Shown here piece after piece: positions 12,140-24,875 of a stretch of 64,000 nt of DNA (position 1 is its first letter; every line of letters begins with the position of its first letter). Origin of the DNA: Aphelenchoides besseyi (lineage: Eukaryota; Nematoda; Chromadorea; Rhabditida; Aphelenchoididae); assembly GCA_024699855.1 (NCBI GenBank), contig JAMPIQ010000001.1:3968001-4032000 (forward strand), in the 5' to 3' direction. The position numbers and the translations under genes were made by a program. The notes beneath the pieces are model-generated. The model was given only the letters and a program-made list of their open reading frames with translations, ran no database searches and was not told the origin of the DNA.

Positions 12140-13499
12140 ATGGCATCAGGCCGAGTAGCACAGCTGCCGAAGTTTGCGGTTGTTGACGTGATGATCGAAT
12201 TGAATGGTCGTGAGTGTTTGCATTCTGACCGATGGGATGTTAAAGATGTATGTTCAAAACTCGTGTGATACAACTTGCTTTGTTTTAGGCGTTTTGGAAG
12301 AGTGTTTTAAATCGTTTAAACGAACTTTATCCCGAAAATGTTTCTGATGTTCGTACTGTTAACCACGTAAAGCGAACTTGGTCAGCTCTTCGCCAACGAG
12401 TTCTACAGCGATCGGATAACGGGGAACACTCACTTGTCTCTTCGTCAGATCGTCGTGTTCTTTATCTCTTGGGTATCGTCGATAGTTATGACGATGTTTC
12501 GAACTATGGTGCGGGATCGCCGATGAGTGAATCAATTGGAACCACTAGTCCAATTCCATCATCGACGATTTCGCAATTCGCTGCATCTATCGATCCGCAA
12601 CAGTTGTTGAGTTTAAGCTTTTCGTCTCCAGATGCTTCGGGTATTTTCTTTTGCTGTTGGCTGTCAAAGCATTAGGTTTTAGCACTGAACAAGAACTTGG
12701 AACCGTTGTTGGACGCGATGATTATTTGCGGTGGTCGCGTAGCTTTGACGAAACGACGTGCAACACAAGATGGAAAGGTAAGTTAGAGTGGGTTTACGAT
12801 GTTAATGACAACTTTTAGAACGAATACAAAGCGTTTTGGGATCGAGTTCACATGATGTTGCAATTCAATTCCAAATTCAGTGGTCGCTCGGTCCTCAGTT
12901 ATCAAAGGGCTTGGCATAATGCACGTACAGTTTTTGCTGTAAGCTTAGATAAGAAATGAAAGGAATACGGAAACTTTAGAAACGAGTTCAAAACGGTGAT
13001 CGTGACAACTCGTTGTTGGAACGTAAAGCCTTGTATTTGATGCGTGTGTTGAGTATGCAAAAAGCACAACTCGAAATTGACAACGGAATCGTGTGTGACA
13101 CTTCGAATTCGAGTCGTGATTCCGAGTCGATGGAAAATAATCACGACAACGCCAAGGGTATGCCATTTAATTAGGTCATTGAACAATTCGATGTTCTTAG
13201 TTTGCACGGTACTCAAAACCGAACCGTTGACTTTGGAGTTGTTGAACAGTTTGACTCGCGGAGTTATGGAGCCGATGCAACAGGAGAACGAGAATTACGC
13301 CGAATCCGCGTCGATGAGTCCGCCACCGGTTCTTCGCAGTCCACGTGTTAACTCCGAATTGGAACACAAGTTGATTTTGTGCAAAATCGAACGCGAAAAA
13401 GCGCAAACCGAACTGTTGAAAGCGCAACAACGCTTAGTCGAAGCTCAACTGCGAAACTTGGACAAAACCGGAGTTGATTTGAATTTGTTAGATTTTTGA
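12140..13499 (+). CDS. Tandem zeste/trihelix-like repeat protein (putative DNA-binding)
   Basis: A protein with two diverged copies of the same helical module. Repeat 1 reads FWKSVLNRLNELYPENVSDV, then VKRTWSALRQRVLQRSDNGE and RRVLYLLGI. Repeat 2 reads FWDRVHMMLQFNSKFSGRSV, then YQRAWHNART and ERKALYLMRVLS. The spacing of aromatic residues (FW, W) and the basic third helix resemble Myb/SANT-like modules such as the zeste-type regulatory domain, so sequence-specific DNA binding is an inference. The C-terminus (from about 13370) is a leucine/glutamine-rich coiled coil (AQTELLKAQQRLVEAQLRNL) ending in LDLNLLDF-like residues and a TGA at 13497-13499, which would suit dimerisation. Introns fall near 12246-12288, 12640-12675, 12778-12818, 12940-12979 and 13158-13200. 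No specific orthologue is recognised. Confidence 0.65.
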
Positions 13500-14355
13500 A
13501 TAGAAACTGTTGATTGCACTTCTGCTTTTTCATATCAACACCTGTAATACCCGCTTTCGCCTTAGCACTCGCCGATTCAGTTGCCTCAAAGATAACCAAA
13601 AAATATCCAGTCAATTGTTAAACCTTTCTTGTCTTCGTTGTTTATATGCTGGTCCGCACATTTCCAATTATAAGTCCCTACAGATGTTTAAAGTCATGCA
13701 AAAATGGTTGTTTGTTTCTGTTTAGATCTCCGTCTTTTAGTCGTGACTAAAATCAATTTAAATGATATGATTAATTGTTTTCGCTATTACAACCTTAATA
13801 AAGAATGCTCAGGTCTATTTGATTCGTGCGAAATGGTTCGCATTCGCCTAATAGTTGAAGTCATGAACCAAGACGAGTTTCATTCGAGAACATTGTTGGT
13901 CGCTCAGTGATCTGTGAATACAAAAGATCATCTCATTCATTGAGGCTTTGAGTAAGCAGAGAATGCAACAAAACAAATAAACGAAGACTCCATAACAGTC
14001 GTTAATTTCTGCTATTGTTCGGGAACACGTATGTTGAACTACGACAATCTTAACAAAACATCTCACTTTACATGAAAAAATCTTTCGGATTTCATGTTCA
14101 ACCTCTGATAAGTGCTCTCTAATTCTTGCTTCTTTTGTTTTGTAAAATGTTTCGGGAACGGCAACTTCATACGGCGATCTTATTTGTCGAGTCTTCAAAC
14201 ACACCGAGTTTATTGAAGTTATTCGGCGATTCTAATCACAATCCTATACATTTGACATGATTGAAAATATAAACTGGAGACCGAACATTCGCTTAATAGC
14301 TAAAATTTAATGGGAATCCTAATAACAAATCGCACCAAATTGGTTTTCAGAAACG
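13500..14355. other. Intergenic region between convergent genes
   Basis: AT-rich sequence between two genes that point towards each other. Short frames on both strands (for example 13848-14204 on the minus strand) have no recognisable product. No structural RNA or repeat seen. It probably consists of two 3' UTRs plus spacer. Confidence 0.4.
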
Positions 14356-17300
14356 TTAATAGATGACACTTTCGATAACTTCTTTTTGTTCTTTGTAATG
14401 CGTGTATTTGTTTCCTAAACACAGGTGTATTCAATTGGCCGTGTAACCGCATTTGTTTACCTGTGGCTGGTGATGCACTGGGTTTTCGTCCAGCGTATTT
14501 GATTCCGGCTCGTTTTTCACTGAAAATCAAAACACTGTTTTAGTTGAAAGATTAAACTTACTTGACAAACAACGAGTTGATTCGTGGCTGAACGTATGTC
14601 CAGGCACCCATGTTCTTCGATTCTTCTTGAGCCCAAATCAATTCGGCATTCGGATAACGTTCACATTCGGCTTTGATTTGATCGTACGGGAACGGACAGA
14701 TTTGTTCGATTCGTGACAAAGCAATTTGATCGTCAAGTCCCTTTTCTTTGCGAGCAGACAAGAATTCGTAGTAAACTTTGCCTGAAGACATCTGTAATTA
14801 AGTGTTCAATTCAATAGAGAACTTACCGGAGCAGAAGACTAAACGTTTTACATTTTCGGCATTCTCCACTGGTTTGCCTTCTTCCGGAATGACACGTTGG
14901 AAACTCTCATTCGTCAAGAATTTCTCGATTGGACTACGAGCTAATGGATGACGAAGAAGTGATTTTGGAGTCATAACGACCAACGGTTTACGGAATGGCA
15001 AATAGATTTGACGACGAAGCAAATGGAAAAAGTTAGCCGGAGTTGTGCAATTAGCAATAATCCAGTTGGTATCGTGAAGTTGTTGGATGACAAATGCTTC
15101 GTTGAGCTCGACATTCAAGTTAAGCTGATCGTCTTCATTGCACATTTGAAGAAAACGTTCCGGACGAGCGGAACTATGCTCGGGACCCATTCCTTCGTAA
15201 CCGTGAGGTAAGAGCATGGTCAATCCTGAAAATTACTGTAAGATGTTCTAAAGCGAAAATTGCGTACCGGTTTGACGAATCCATTTAGCTTGTCCGGACG
15301 AAATAAACTGATCGATAACACATTGAGCAGTGTTGGAAAAGTCGCCGAATTGAGCCTCCCAAATAACCAAAGAATTCGGATTGACTTGTGAATAACCCAA
15401 TTCGAATCCGAGAACTGCGTATTCACTTAGAGAACTGTTGCAAATCGTGTATTCGGCCGAAAATATTGAAATGGTTATTTTCAATTACTTGTGTTAACTC
15501 ACTTGATTTTCGGAAAGATCATTCAACGGGTTGTAGGTTTTTTGATCGATTTTCTGATCGTGCAAGACGTGATGTCGATGGGAGAAAGTACCACGTTCAA
15601 CGTCTTGACCAGAGATACGCACGTGAATGCCTACAATAATTGGCTACAATTAATAATTTCTCGAACATCTTTCACCTTCTTTCAACAACGATCCGTAAGC
15701 CAATGCCTCACCAATCGACCAATCCAAACTGTTGTCTTGAAGCATTTGTTTGCGTCCTTAAAAGCTCAATTAAAAGTTTTGTGTGCTCTTCATCTTACCT
15801 TTCAATGTGCGCTCCAAACCACGATGTAAATGAAAACCATCGGGTACACTGCTAAACTTGTCGATGATCTGTTCGATGTTTTCACGTTCAATTCCGGTTG
15901 GCAAAAGTTTAGTTGGGTCACGATTTCGGAAGAAGTCATCCCACGGACTATCTAACCAATCTCGATTACGAATTGTTTTGATTTGTTTGGCCGATTCGTA
16001 GGCATCTTCCAGAATTTGTCCGTACTTGTTCAATTCGTCCTTAAATACCGACAATCAAAATATCCGCTTGTACTCTCGACTCACCTTCACATATTGCTCA
16101 TCGGCTACACCTTCGCTTAAAATGGACTTTTGGTATATGTCGAGCACCGGTTTCGTGACTTTAATGCGTTGGTACATCAACGGTTGTGTAAACATCGGCT
16201 CGTCCAATTCGTTGTGTCCGTGACGTCGATAGCAAACCAAATCGATAATAATATCTTTTTTGAAGGTTTTACGCCAATCAGCAGCTACATTACATGCCTA
16301 AAGATATTTTTAATTTGTCATTTCGTAATTAAGTAACAGCTTACGTGCATAACAGCTTCTGGATCGTCAGCATTAACGTGGAAAATCGGACAACCAACCA
16401 CACGTCCAATATCCGTGGAGTATGGTGAAGAACGGGAAGAACGTGGATCAGTAGTAAAACCGATTTGGTTGTTAACAACAACATGAATTGCACCATGAAC
16501 CGTATAAGCCGACAAATCATCCAAATTGAATGTTTCGAAGACGACACCTTGACCAGAGAAAGCAGCATCACCGTGAAGTATCAACGCCAAATGACGATCA
16601 CAATTTGGGTCTGCACTGTAAAACGCTTCCGCACGTACTTTTCCTTGGACTACCGGATCAGAGGCTAGAAAACGGATCGATCAAATAGTAGGTTTCCATT
16701 TTTACCTTCCAAATGAGATGGATTAGCAACCACAGCGATTTTAAGGTTTCTTTGAGACTGTCGATTCAAACGTTCGATACTCACACCCAAATGATATTTG
16801 ACATCACCGGAACCTTCGTCCGACGGTTCAAGAGTCGAGAACTGTGAGAGAATCGTAGCCAACGGTTGACGACAAACATTTGACAGAACATTCAAACGAC
16901 CACGATGCGGCATACCAATAACCACGGAATCAATGCCCAATGTTGAAGAACGATCGATTACTTGTTTAATTGCGGGAATCAAAACTTCACATCCCTCCAA
17001 ACCAAAACGTTTTTCACTTGGCCATTTTTTGGCCAAAAACTCTTCGAACTTTGTCGAACGAATGAGACGTTTGAAAAGAACCTTCTTTTGTTCGGCAGTC
17101 AATTCCGTAACGCTGAAATCCACGCACTATCACATCTTTTGTTCGACTCTTACCGTGGAGCTTCGAAATGACGTCGAATCCATTCTTGTTGTTCGTAGTT
17201 TGTCAAATGCATGTATTCGACTCCAGTATGATTGCAGTAAATGTTCTAAAAAGTCCGTATTAGAACAAGTTGTGTTATGACAACAAACCTTTAAACGATG

Positions 17301-18017
17301 AAGAATTTCACGCAATGTCAACGACGTTTTCTCACCACCAATAAATGTAGTTGGAGGTAAGAGGAATTCACGATCCAAATCCTTTTCAGTGAAACCGTAA
17401 AAGTCCATTTCCAACTCTCGAGGAATTGTGTCATCCAAATCGGCGCTATTGATTCCTAATGGGTCAAGATCAGCAATATTATGACCGCGAGTCTGTAAAT
17501 TGGCAATTAAGAAGAAGCTGCCATATTTTCTTTACCTGATAACTGCGAATCAAAAGTTGGATTTTAAGATGATCGTGAATAATATCCGAAACATCGTCTC
17601 GAGGAACCAACTGAGTACTCGTTTGCGGTTGGTAGGCGGGTCGAGGAATTGTCGTCAAAGTTGGTGGATCCTTAAACTCGAAGATTCAGAAGGTTGTATT
17701 TCAAAAACCAACTTGAAATGCTTGTCCCGGTCGAGCACCCGATTCGACGTTGTTAAAGTAGGCGGCCCAACTCGCGTGAACGGACGATGGATCACGACGC
17801 CACGATTCGTACATCTGCTCAACATAAACTCCAGAAGAGCCATTCAAAAATGGTTCGGCCGTCAGTGCGGAGTTTTTGGGAGCCATCGCCTGAGAATCAC
17901 AACCATTTTCAACAACAGAAACTAAATAACCTGAGGTCTTTTGGTAGTCGTTGATGCATTTCTGGCGCGTATCAGGTTCGTTGGCAATTGCCGAATTTGA
18001 ATTACACGACGTAACAT
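14356..18017 (-). CDS. ogdh-1: 2-oxoglutarate dehydrogenase E1 component, mitochondrial
   Basis: Thiamine-diphosphate-dependent E1 of the alpha-ketoglutarate dehydrogenase complex (TCA cycle). Exon 1 (18017-17931, 29 codons) is an Arg-rich mitochondrial targeting sequence, [20 protein letters not shown]. Exon 2 begins [20 protein letters not shown] and continues [19 protein letters not shown]. Later blocks are diagnostic: [18 protein letters not shown] motif at about 16880-16920, [18 protein letters not shown] and [18 protein letters not shown] (TPP site), [20 protein letters not shown] and the C-terminal [14 protein letters not shown]. The last intron (about 14414-14443) joins this to [18 protein letters not shown] and the TAA at 14356-14358. 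A splice acceptor sits 10 nt before the ATG (AG at complement 18028-18029), consistent with trans-splicing. I see no break in the gene. Confidence 0.95.
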
Positions 18018-18670
18018 TTTTGATGTTCTGAAAACAAACACTGATCAGTTCGTTTGCTGTTTACGAGACTTCAAGGTCAATTTGTAATCGCCGTCAAAAC
18101 AGCGTGCTTCCAAAAACAGAATGACGAATTGAACTCACCGGGAAACACCAAAACGAAGACCAACTTTGCTGTCGGATCCTAAAACGTCACGTTTTCGTAC
18201 ATTTGAATTCAACACGTTTAGAACAATAAACGTTTGGAAACGAGGTTTAGAAGGGAAGGTTGAAGCTTGTCCATTTAAAATTTTAGGTGACACTATGAGT
18301 CTTCTAAAAAATACTCGAAAATCCTGGGGATTTCGAAAATAAAATGACATTGCTTGCGTAATTCATGACCTTCATTCCTGCACATAAGACAAAGATGAGA
18401 GTGTTAAAGTAAAGTTTAGTTGCTTGGAGATTAAATCCGAAGATCAAAACAACCACGAACCGAACTTCAGGCGAAATACGTTTGCTCTCGTTCAGCTCTC
18501 TGCTTCTAAATCAGATAGTTTCGAAGGGAAAACATCAGATTTCGAATCTGTTGCTTCATGCCACAACAGGACTGCGTTCCTTTTCATTTTTTGCTCGTTG
18601 AGTTGAGTGCGGTCGGAGATACCCGATACTCTTCAACGACTAACTTCATCGGCTAAATACACTGAGCGGA
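18018..18670. other. Divergent promoter region between ogdh-1 and the securin-like gene
   Basis: This region separates two genes transcribed away from each other. It includes the acceptor for the ogdh-1 first exon. A minus-strand frame at 18135-18350 is open but has no familiar content and may be outron or UTR. No other element recognised. Confidence 0.4.
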
Positions 18671-19364
18671 ATGGAAGTGAATCGACTTGTGGACTCGTCG
18701 GAAGATTTACATCTCGCTAAGAACAGTGAGTTTGAGCGTTTTCTCTTCTATTTGCTATTGTTTATCCAGCGTCCGTCTCCGAACACACAAAGACCCCATT
18801 GTTGCCCGGAACACCTCGTCGTGCTCTCGGAAATGTGAAGAACAACGTGGACACGAGTCGACTCACACCGTCAAGAACGAACTTCGTTCAAACAACATCG
18901 AAGCGAGTTATTGACTTTGACGATAATCTCTGCGATGGCGGTGATACAAACTGCAACAAAGGAGAGCAAACGGTTTGCTCAAAAATGGTAAACTCTCAAA
19001 ATTTCATGATTCTCATCTTTTTTAGCCTCAATCATCTTATAATAAGAATGGTAATGAGAAGACACGTCAAGTGTTGAAGGCGCTACCAACTAATCAGATC
19101 GAAGTTTTTACGCCTCAACACACCGACTTTCCGCCACTTGAACGTTGCTCTTGTCCACACGATCATTACAATGGTAAACAAACTGTTTTCGATAATGAGC
19201 GATCATTCTCGTTGTTTTCAGAAAGATACAATTTGATTGACTTCAACGACTCGTTCGAGTGTTTGACTGACGATGTGATAGAAACCGATGAATGGAGTCA
19301 GTGCATCGCTGGAATGACCAAAGATTTCAACTCGTGGTCTGACTTTTTACAAGCTAATTTCTGA
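18671..19364 (+). CDS. Securin-like protein (putative separase inhibitor) with D-box
   Basis: A small, hydrophilic, acidic protein of about 175 residues. The first intron (about 18723-18769) joins LVDSSEDLHLAKN to TSVSEHTKTPLLPGTPRRAL. It contains a textbook APC/C destruction box, RRALGNVKN (RxxLxxxxN), close to the N-terminus, as human securin does. Several S/T-P sites surround it. The second half holds a PPL motif in HTDFPPLERC and an acidic, aromatic C-terminus (LIDFNDSFECLTDD, then MTKDFNSWSDFLQANF). Securins diverge fast: D-box first, then an acidic separase-binding tail is the only stable layout, and this protein has it. The call is inference from architecture, not a strong family match. 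Alternatives are another APC/C substrate. Stop TGA at 19362-19364, AATAAA at 19424. Confidence 0.5.
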
Positions 19365-19451
19365 ATCTATTAAACTTTCCAATTTCTTCGTTTTTTATTG
19401 ACTTTTCAAAGTTTACAGTTTCGAATAAATGAGGTCTAACAAAACTGTCAA

Positions 19452-21216
19452 TTAAGTATCACTTGTATATCGCTCGTTTTTGTTTGTTACAAATGATTGA
19501 GATGCCGTTAAAGGCGTTGTAGCAAAGCTTCGTTCAATTGGCGACTCATTTCTCGGTATTCGAACTCCATTGCCTTTTTGCATTAAAACCACTTGTCGAC
19601 GCATATCCAACAACGGTCGATTCACGATTTGATCGTTCCCTATACCCGCACTATTGGTCGAACGTTTCTGGCGTCGTGGTGGACACAGTTTGTTGAGAAG
19701 TTTCAGTTCGGATGCGATGCGCGTGAACTCGTCGCGAAAGCTTTGATTACAAAAACAGTAAATGATTGGATTTAACGTTGTGCCGCTCATTGCTAATCCA
19801 TGTGAAAGCATGAAAAGCATATTATAGTGCGGATGCAGAATATGAGCATAGTGAAGATCGCGTATAACATTTAGTATTGTGATGGGCAGCCAAGAAGTAG
19901 CAAATGCGATGACCATAGCCTAAAGTTCCAGTTATTCTACAAATCTTCGAAATGACCAACCAAAAGCATACGAAATAAAGACGATTTCCTCGTGCTTACA
20001 ACTCTCCTAAAACATTACATTGGTGAGAAATCGTCAGTGCACTTACAATCGAAAGTTTGATTGACATTGTCGTTGCAAATATAAATATATTTGTACGTTT
20101 GAGTAGCCAATGAAGGAGAGAGGCAACGCGAACTAAAGTTTCTAATTAGGTGGACCTTCTTTCAATAACATACCTGAATTAACATAACGAAAATACCATA
20201 GAATTTCACAGCGTTCTTGTCAATCCACGACTCTCTACACTTGTACACCGCTTCACCGCATCGTATTCGCGTTTCGATCTTCATATGAAGGAAGATCGGA
20301 AGTGCTAAAGAACTTGTCTATCAATAGGCTCACAAAATCCAGAAAACAAACCGATACAAATGGCAATAATCCAAATCAATACGATAGCTAACCCGCAAGT
20401 TTTTGGTGTCAAATTGAGTTTTCGTTGTTTTCCCGCTTCATTACGACAAACAACAAAATAGCGATCCATAGCCAAAACAAGAAGTGAAAGCGAACTGTTG
20501 CAAACGGAACAACATTGGAAAAACGGAAAAAGATAACACGTCCATTCGCCATAAACGAAGTTCCCAGAATACCAGTACCTATGAAAGTAAATGCTCAGCG
20601 AAAGTCCAACATCTTTTAAATTACATTGGTGTAAGCCAAAGTGATCTAAACATTCTTATTACTAACAAAGAGTGGCTCATTTCTTTAACTTACGTAAGAC
20701 AAACCAGCAGATCACTGACCGCCAAATTTGTCTGAACATATGCTTAAGGAAACCGCACGTAGACAACTTACAATTAGCATGTTCGTAACGGACTTAGTGC
20801 GCGAACAAAAGCACATTACCACAATCACGGTGAGATTACCGCAAAAGGACAAAATGAAAACAGCCGAATAGAAAATCAGCGCAAAAATGGGATTCAACTG
20901 ATCGGACGGATTATCCTGAAATGAACATCATTGTACGCCAAATAAACTGAGCGAGAAAGAAAGCCGATTTGTACGAACTGTAGCTTCTATGATCCTTTGC
21001 AATGACATTTATAAGGAAATACACTTTTATATACTCAATGATACTCACACTGCAATCGCTGTGGTTGCCGCTAAGGTTTCCGACCAGCATCCAAGTTAAA
21101 AATACCGTAAGATTGGATCGTTCTAAACCGTTAATCACGGGCATATTAATCGTATATTCTGAAATCGCCTTAATGAATAAGGACACACTGCTTTCAATCT
21201 CCACTGAACCTTGCAT
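19452..21216 (-). CDS. Class A peptide GPCR, neuropeptide Y/F-receptor-like
   Basis: Seven-transmembrane receptor rebuilt from about eight exons. The N-terminus (start at 21216) carries N-glycosylation sites (NLSG, NHSD). TM1 is FALIFYSAVFILSFCGNLTV with the GN motif. TM2 is NLAVSDLLVCLT. The conserved disulfide Cys lies in GEWTCYLFPF. TM3 ends in LLVLAMDRYFVVC with an intact DRY motif. TM6-TM7 fragments read FATSWLPITILNVI and LNPIIYCFCNQSFRDEFTRI (NPxxY). The cytoplasmic tail ends with S/T-rich sequence and the stop at 19452-19454. W-x-C in the first loop, DRYF and NPIIYCFCNQSFRxEF fit the NPY/NPF/tachykinin-like peptide receptor group of invertebrates. The exact ligand cannot be read from sequence. 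The same window encodes an NPF-like peptide (49621-50231). Seven-helix topology and motifs make a functional receptor likely. Confidence 0.82.
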
Positions 21217-23113
21217 CTGAATTTGTTGAACATCTTGGGCTTAAAATCTGCTTCCCGTTTTTTCATTTTGCCGACATCTATCAGGGGCGGTCCATCGGAA
21301 GCGTTTAAGGTGGAGCAACGGATTAACGGAAGTCACCCACGTCTATTGCGTGATCTGCGTCGAAAATAGAGGCTTCGATTACCCAAAATCGCGTGTCGAA
21401 CGCAAATCGAAAATCTGCAAATGACTTTCGTTTAACTCCTTACTCACACGATCCAAATGATACTTCAACGAATCGACAAATCGGGGAAAAAACTTAGACA
21501 TCCCACCGGAAATCAAACGGAAATTAAAAACATTCGCTTAACAGACGAGGGTAAACGTGTGCACGGAAGTTTCCGGTCTTCCGACTTGTGTTTCCAAATC
21601 TCAGATGGTTGTTCCCGTCGACGACAACATTCGTCAACAGGTACGTGAGCTGTTGCACGTGTAGAATCCGAAATAGAAGCTTTTCAAAGAAACGTTCAAA
21701 ATGGTCGTAAGTTCCGTTTTAGAACGTTTTGCGATCGCAGCTACGGTAAATGTCGTAGAAGTCGAATTCCGAAACATTCACAATAAACCTGATGAATGAA
21801 TTCGAATCGAACATTTGGACCACGAATTAAAGTCGTTCGACGTCGCAAATTGACGGATTGCTTTGTGCAAATGAAATGAACAGCGGTTTTTTACTCGTAA
21901 CTACAAATGATGAGTATCGGGCAAATGAATAAGAAGGAAGAGATGAACTCCGCCTTGACTTCTCGACATTTATCACGATGTGTGGTCTACACGATGAGTA
22001 AACGTTAGCTCCTCTTCTATTGATGAAATTCGATTAACACGACCTCCCGACTTAGTGGGCTCTATAAAACTCGGGGATTCACACGTGAAACCGCTCAAAG
22101 TACAAAAATAACTCAAAGCGTGGGGGTAGACATCAAATCCAACTGTCTACTCTCCAGTTTTTCTTATACGACCAACAGTCTCGAAGCTGCTCGTTGTATG
22201 GTCGACTTATACCCAATACGTCGATGTGGTTTGCAATTGAAAGCATCTTTAAACATGTAGAAGAACGGAAATGACGGCTACTCCGCCAGTTTCTTGATTC
22301 AACGATTCGTTTGCACGAAAAGAACAATAAAATGGCGGTAAATTATTCGAATGAACTCAAACGTTAAACGCGAGAACCAACTGGATGAGCAATTCGGGAA
22401 TTTGTTTCACTTCGGAGTTCACGGCTCTTCGCAAATTTGCAGCACAAAAAAACAACTGAGCGTGGGGTATAACGGAAACGAGAATCAGCATCCGAAATAA
22501 CCGAATTCCTCTCGTTTCCCACCGACTTCATTTCTTGTATTCATCAATGGCAATTGTGTGGCGAATCGATCTGTTTGCTCGTTTGGCTGCAATCAACTTC
22601 CAACTCCAGTGCCTTTGCCCTTTTATCGCTCCAATTAGCTTTTCATAGTCGACACGTGGCTCATGACTTATAAACGCGCATTCATGCATTCAAACTCGAA
22701 CGGCCAATTTCTCGCTTCAAACCATTTCATCTTCTTGGCGGCATCGTTTATTCCTCCAATTGTTTTTATCGGAGATAAAAACGGACAACAACCGTAGACA
22801 ACGGTTTGGCTTAATCGCTTGGATACCCTTAAAAAATTTCTGCAAATGCCAACCTCATTGTTTTCTGTTTACCACCACTAATCTCTTCGGTTTAATGCAA
22901 AAAATTACTTAAGCTACTTAAACAAAAAGAACCTCAGAGCGTGAAACACATTGAAATTGAAGCTAAGAAACCAAAGTACTCGCCAATCTAATTGAGCACT
23001 TAAATTCCTAGACAAATAGAAAACATCTAACAGTGAAAAGCAATTGAAATCGTTTTATTACTCATCGAAAATGGCAGTTAGTCACGGTATACGAGCAATT
23101 CTTCGTACGGTAA
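21217..23113. other. Intergenic region without recognised genes
   Basis: About 1.9 kb upstream of the GPCR gene and downstream of the GST gene. Only short frames (21457-21648, 22133-22327) with no splice partners are present. TATA-like motifs occur at about 22074 (tataaaac) and 22668 (tataaacg), but no transcript follows them clearly. Nothing else recognised. Confidence 0.4.
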
Positions 23114-24010
<897 letters not shown>

Positions 24011-24040
24011 TCAAATTGTGTGAAGATGAGTGTAGGTTGA

Positions 24041-24580
24041 AATCATGAGGTGAATGAAACGATTAGTCAATTTGCACATTTTCCTTTTGGTTGTGATCGA
24101 AAACTGATAAGCGATTTTATGCTCGTAGTCGAGAATTCCGGTCGAATCCGCAAACTGTTTTGTTGAAATTAAGTTTCAATTAAAAACTCAAATATGAATA
24201 CAAACATTTTCGAGCAATCCGCCAAAAAGCTTTTTGAATTGTTGTGCCAATTCGGGTTCGAAAGCACAAAATACGTTCGAAGAAAATGACCCTCGATCAA
24301 GATCTGTGGTTCCGAGTTTCTCAGGTCGTTGTAAATGCACGTGCAGATTTCGCCGACATCGACGGCTTCCAACTGTCGGCAATCTGATAAGTTTGGCGGC
24401 CGTTTGAGTTCACTCGTCCTCGTGATTCAGAACACAAAGAGCAACGAAAGCGACGAGCAGGTCGTTTGCAGCTTATTGCGTAGTTTGGCATTCGACGATC
24501 GAATGAACGAACATGTTTATTGTTGTTGTCTTGAACGCCCAAGAAACTCAGACTCTGATCGATCATCGCATTCGCAGGTC
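24041..24580 (-). other. Ambiguous spliced or decayed frames upstream of the GST gene
   Basis: Two minus-strand frames look protein-like but are not in the same phase. One reads ELKRPPNLSDCRQLEAVDVG, then EICTCIYNDLRN, around 24400-24300. The other reads FEPELAQQFKKLFGGLLEN at about 24270-24205 and can splice to FADSTGILDYEHKIAYQ near 24150-24100. No GT-AG pair between the first two resolves the shift, so this is either a decayed gene, an assembly indel, or 5' leader sequence of the GST gene. Family unknown. Confidence 0.25.
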
Positions 24581-24680
24581 AAATAACATGCGCGTTCTGT
24601 GTGTCGAACGACCGCCTTTTCAATTCGGTTCTTTGGCATTTCGAACGAACAGGCGGAGTTTGTCCAACTCTTAACTTCGC

Positions 24681-24686
24681 TATAAA
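24681..24686 (+). promoter_or_regulatory. Possible TATA box upstream of the CPG4-like gene
   Basis: A TATAAA at 24681-24686 lies 190 nt before the start codon at 24876. A leader of that length would be needed. Plausible only by position and motif. Confidence 0.3.
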
Positions 24687-24875
24687 TTCGCACCTTCAAC
24701 TGTGTGGGTTGATGTAGTTGACAAGAAAACTCGTTCCTTCTCGATCTTCACTTTCTGCTGTTGATTTGCGTGTTCGACAAAAAGAAAACGAATTCGTCTT
24801 CTCGTTCCGGTTGTTACTTTTCGATCAACATATTCCTCACTATTTGCTTAAACTTTCGGTCATTACAGAATCGAA

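Noticed and set aside
13848..14204. 118-residue minus-strand frame between convergent genes
   Set aside because: Reads into no conserved motif and lies where a 3' UTR is expected.
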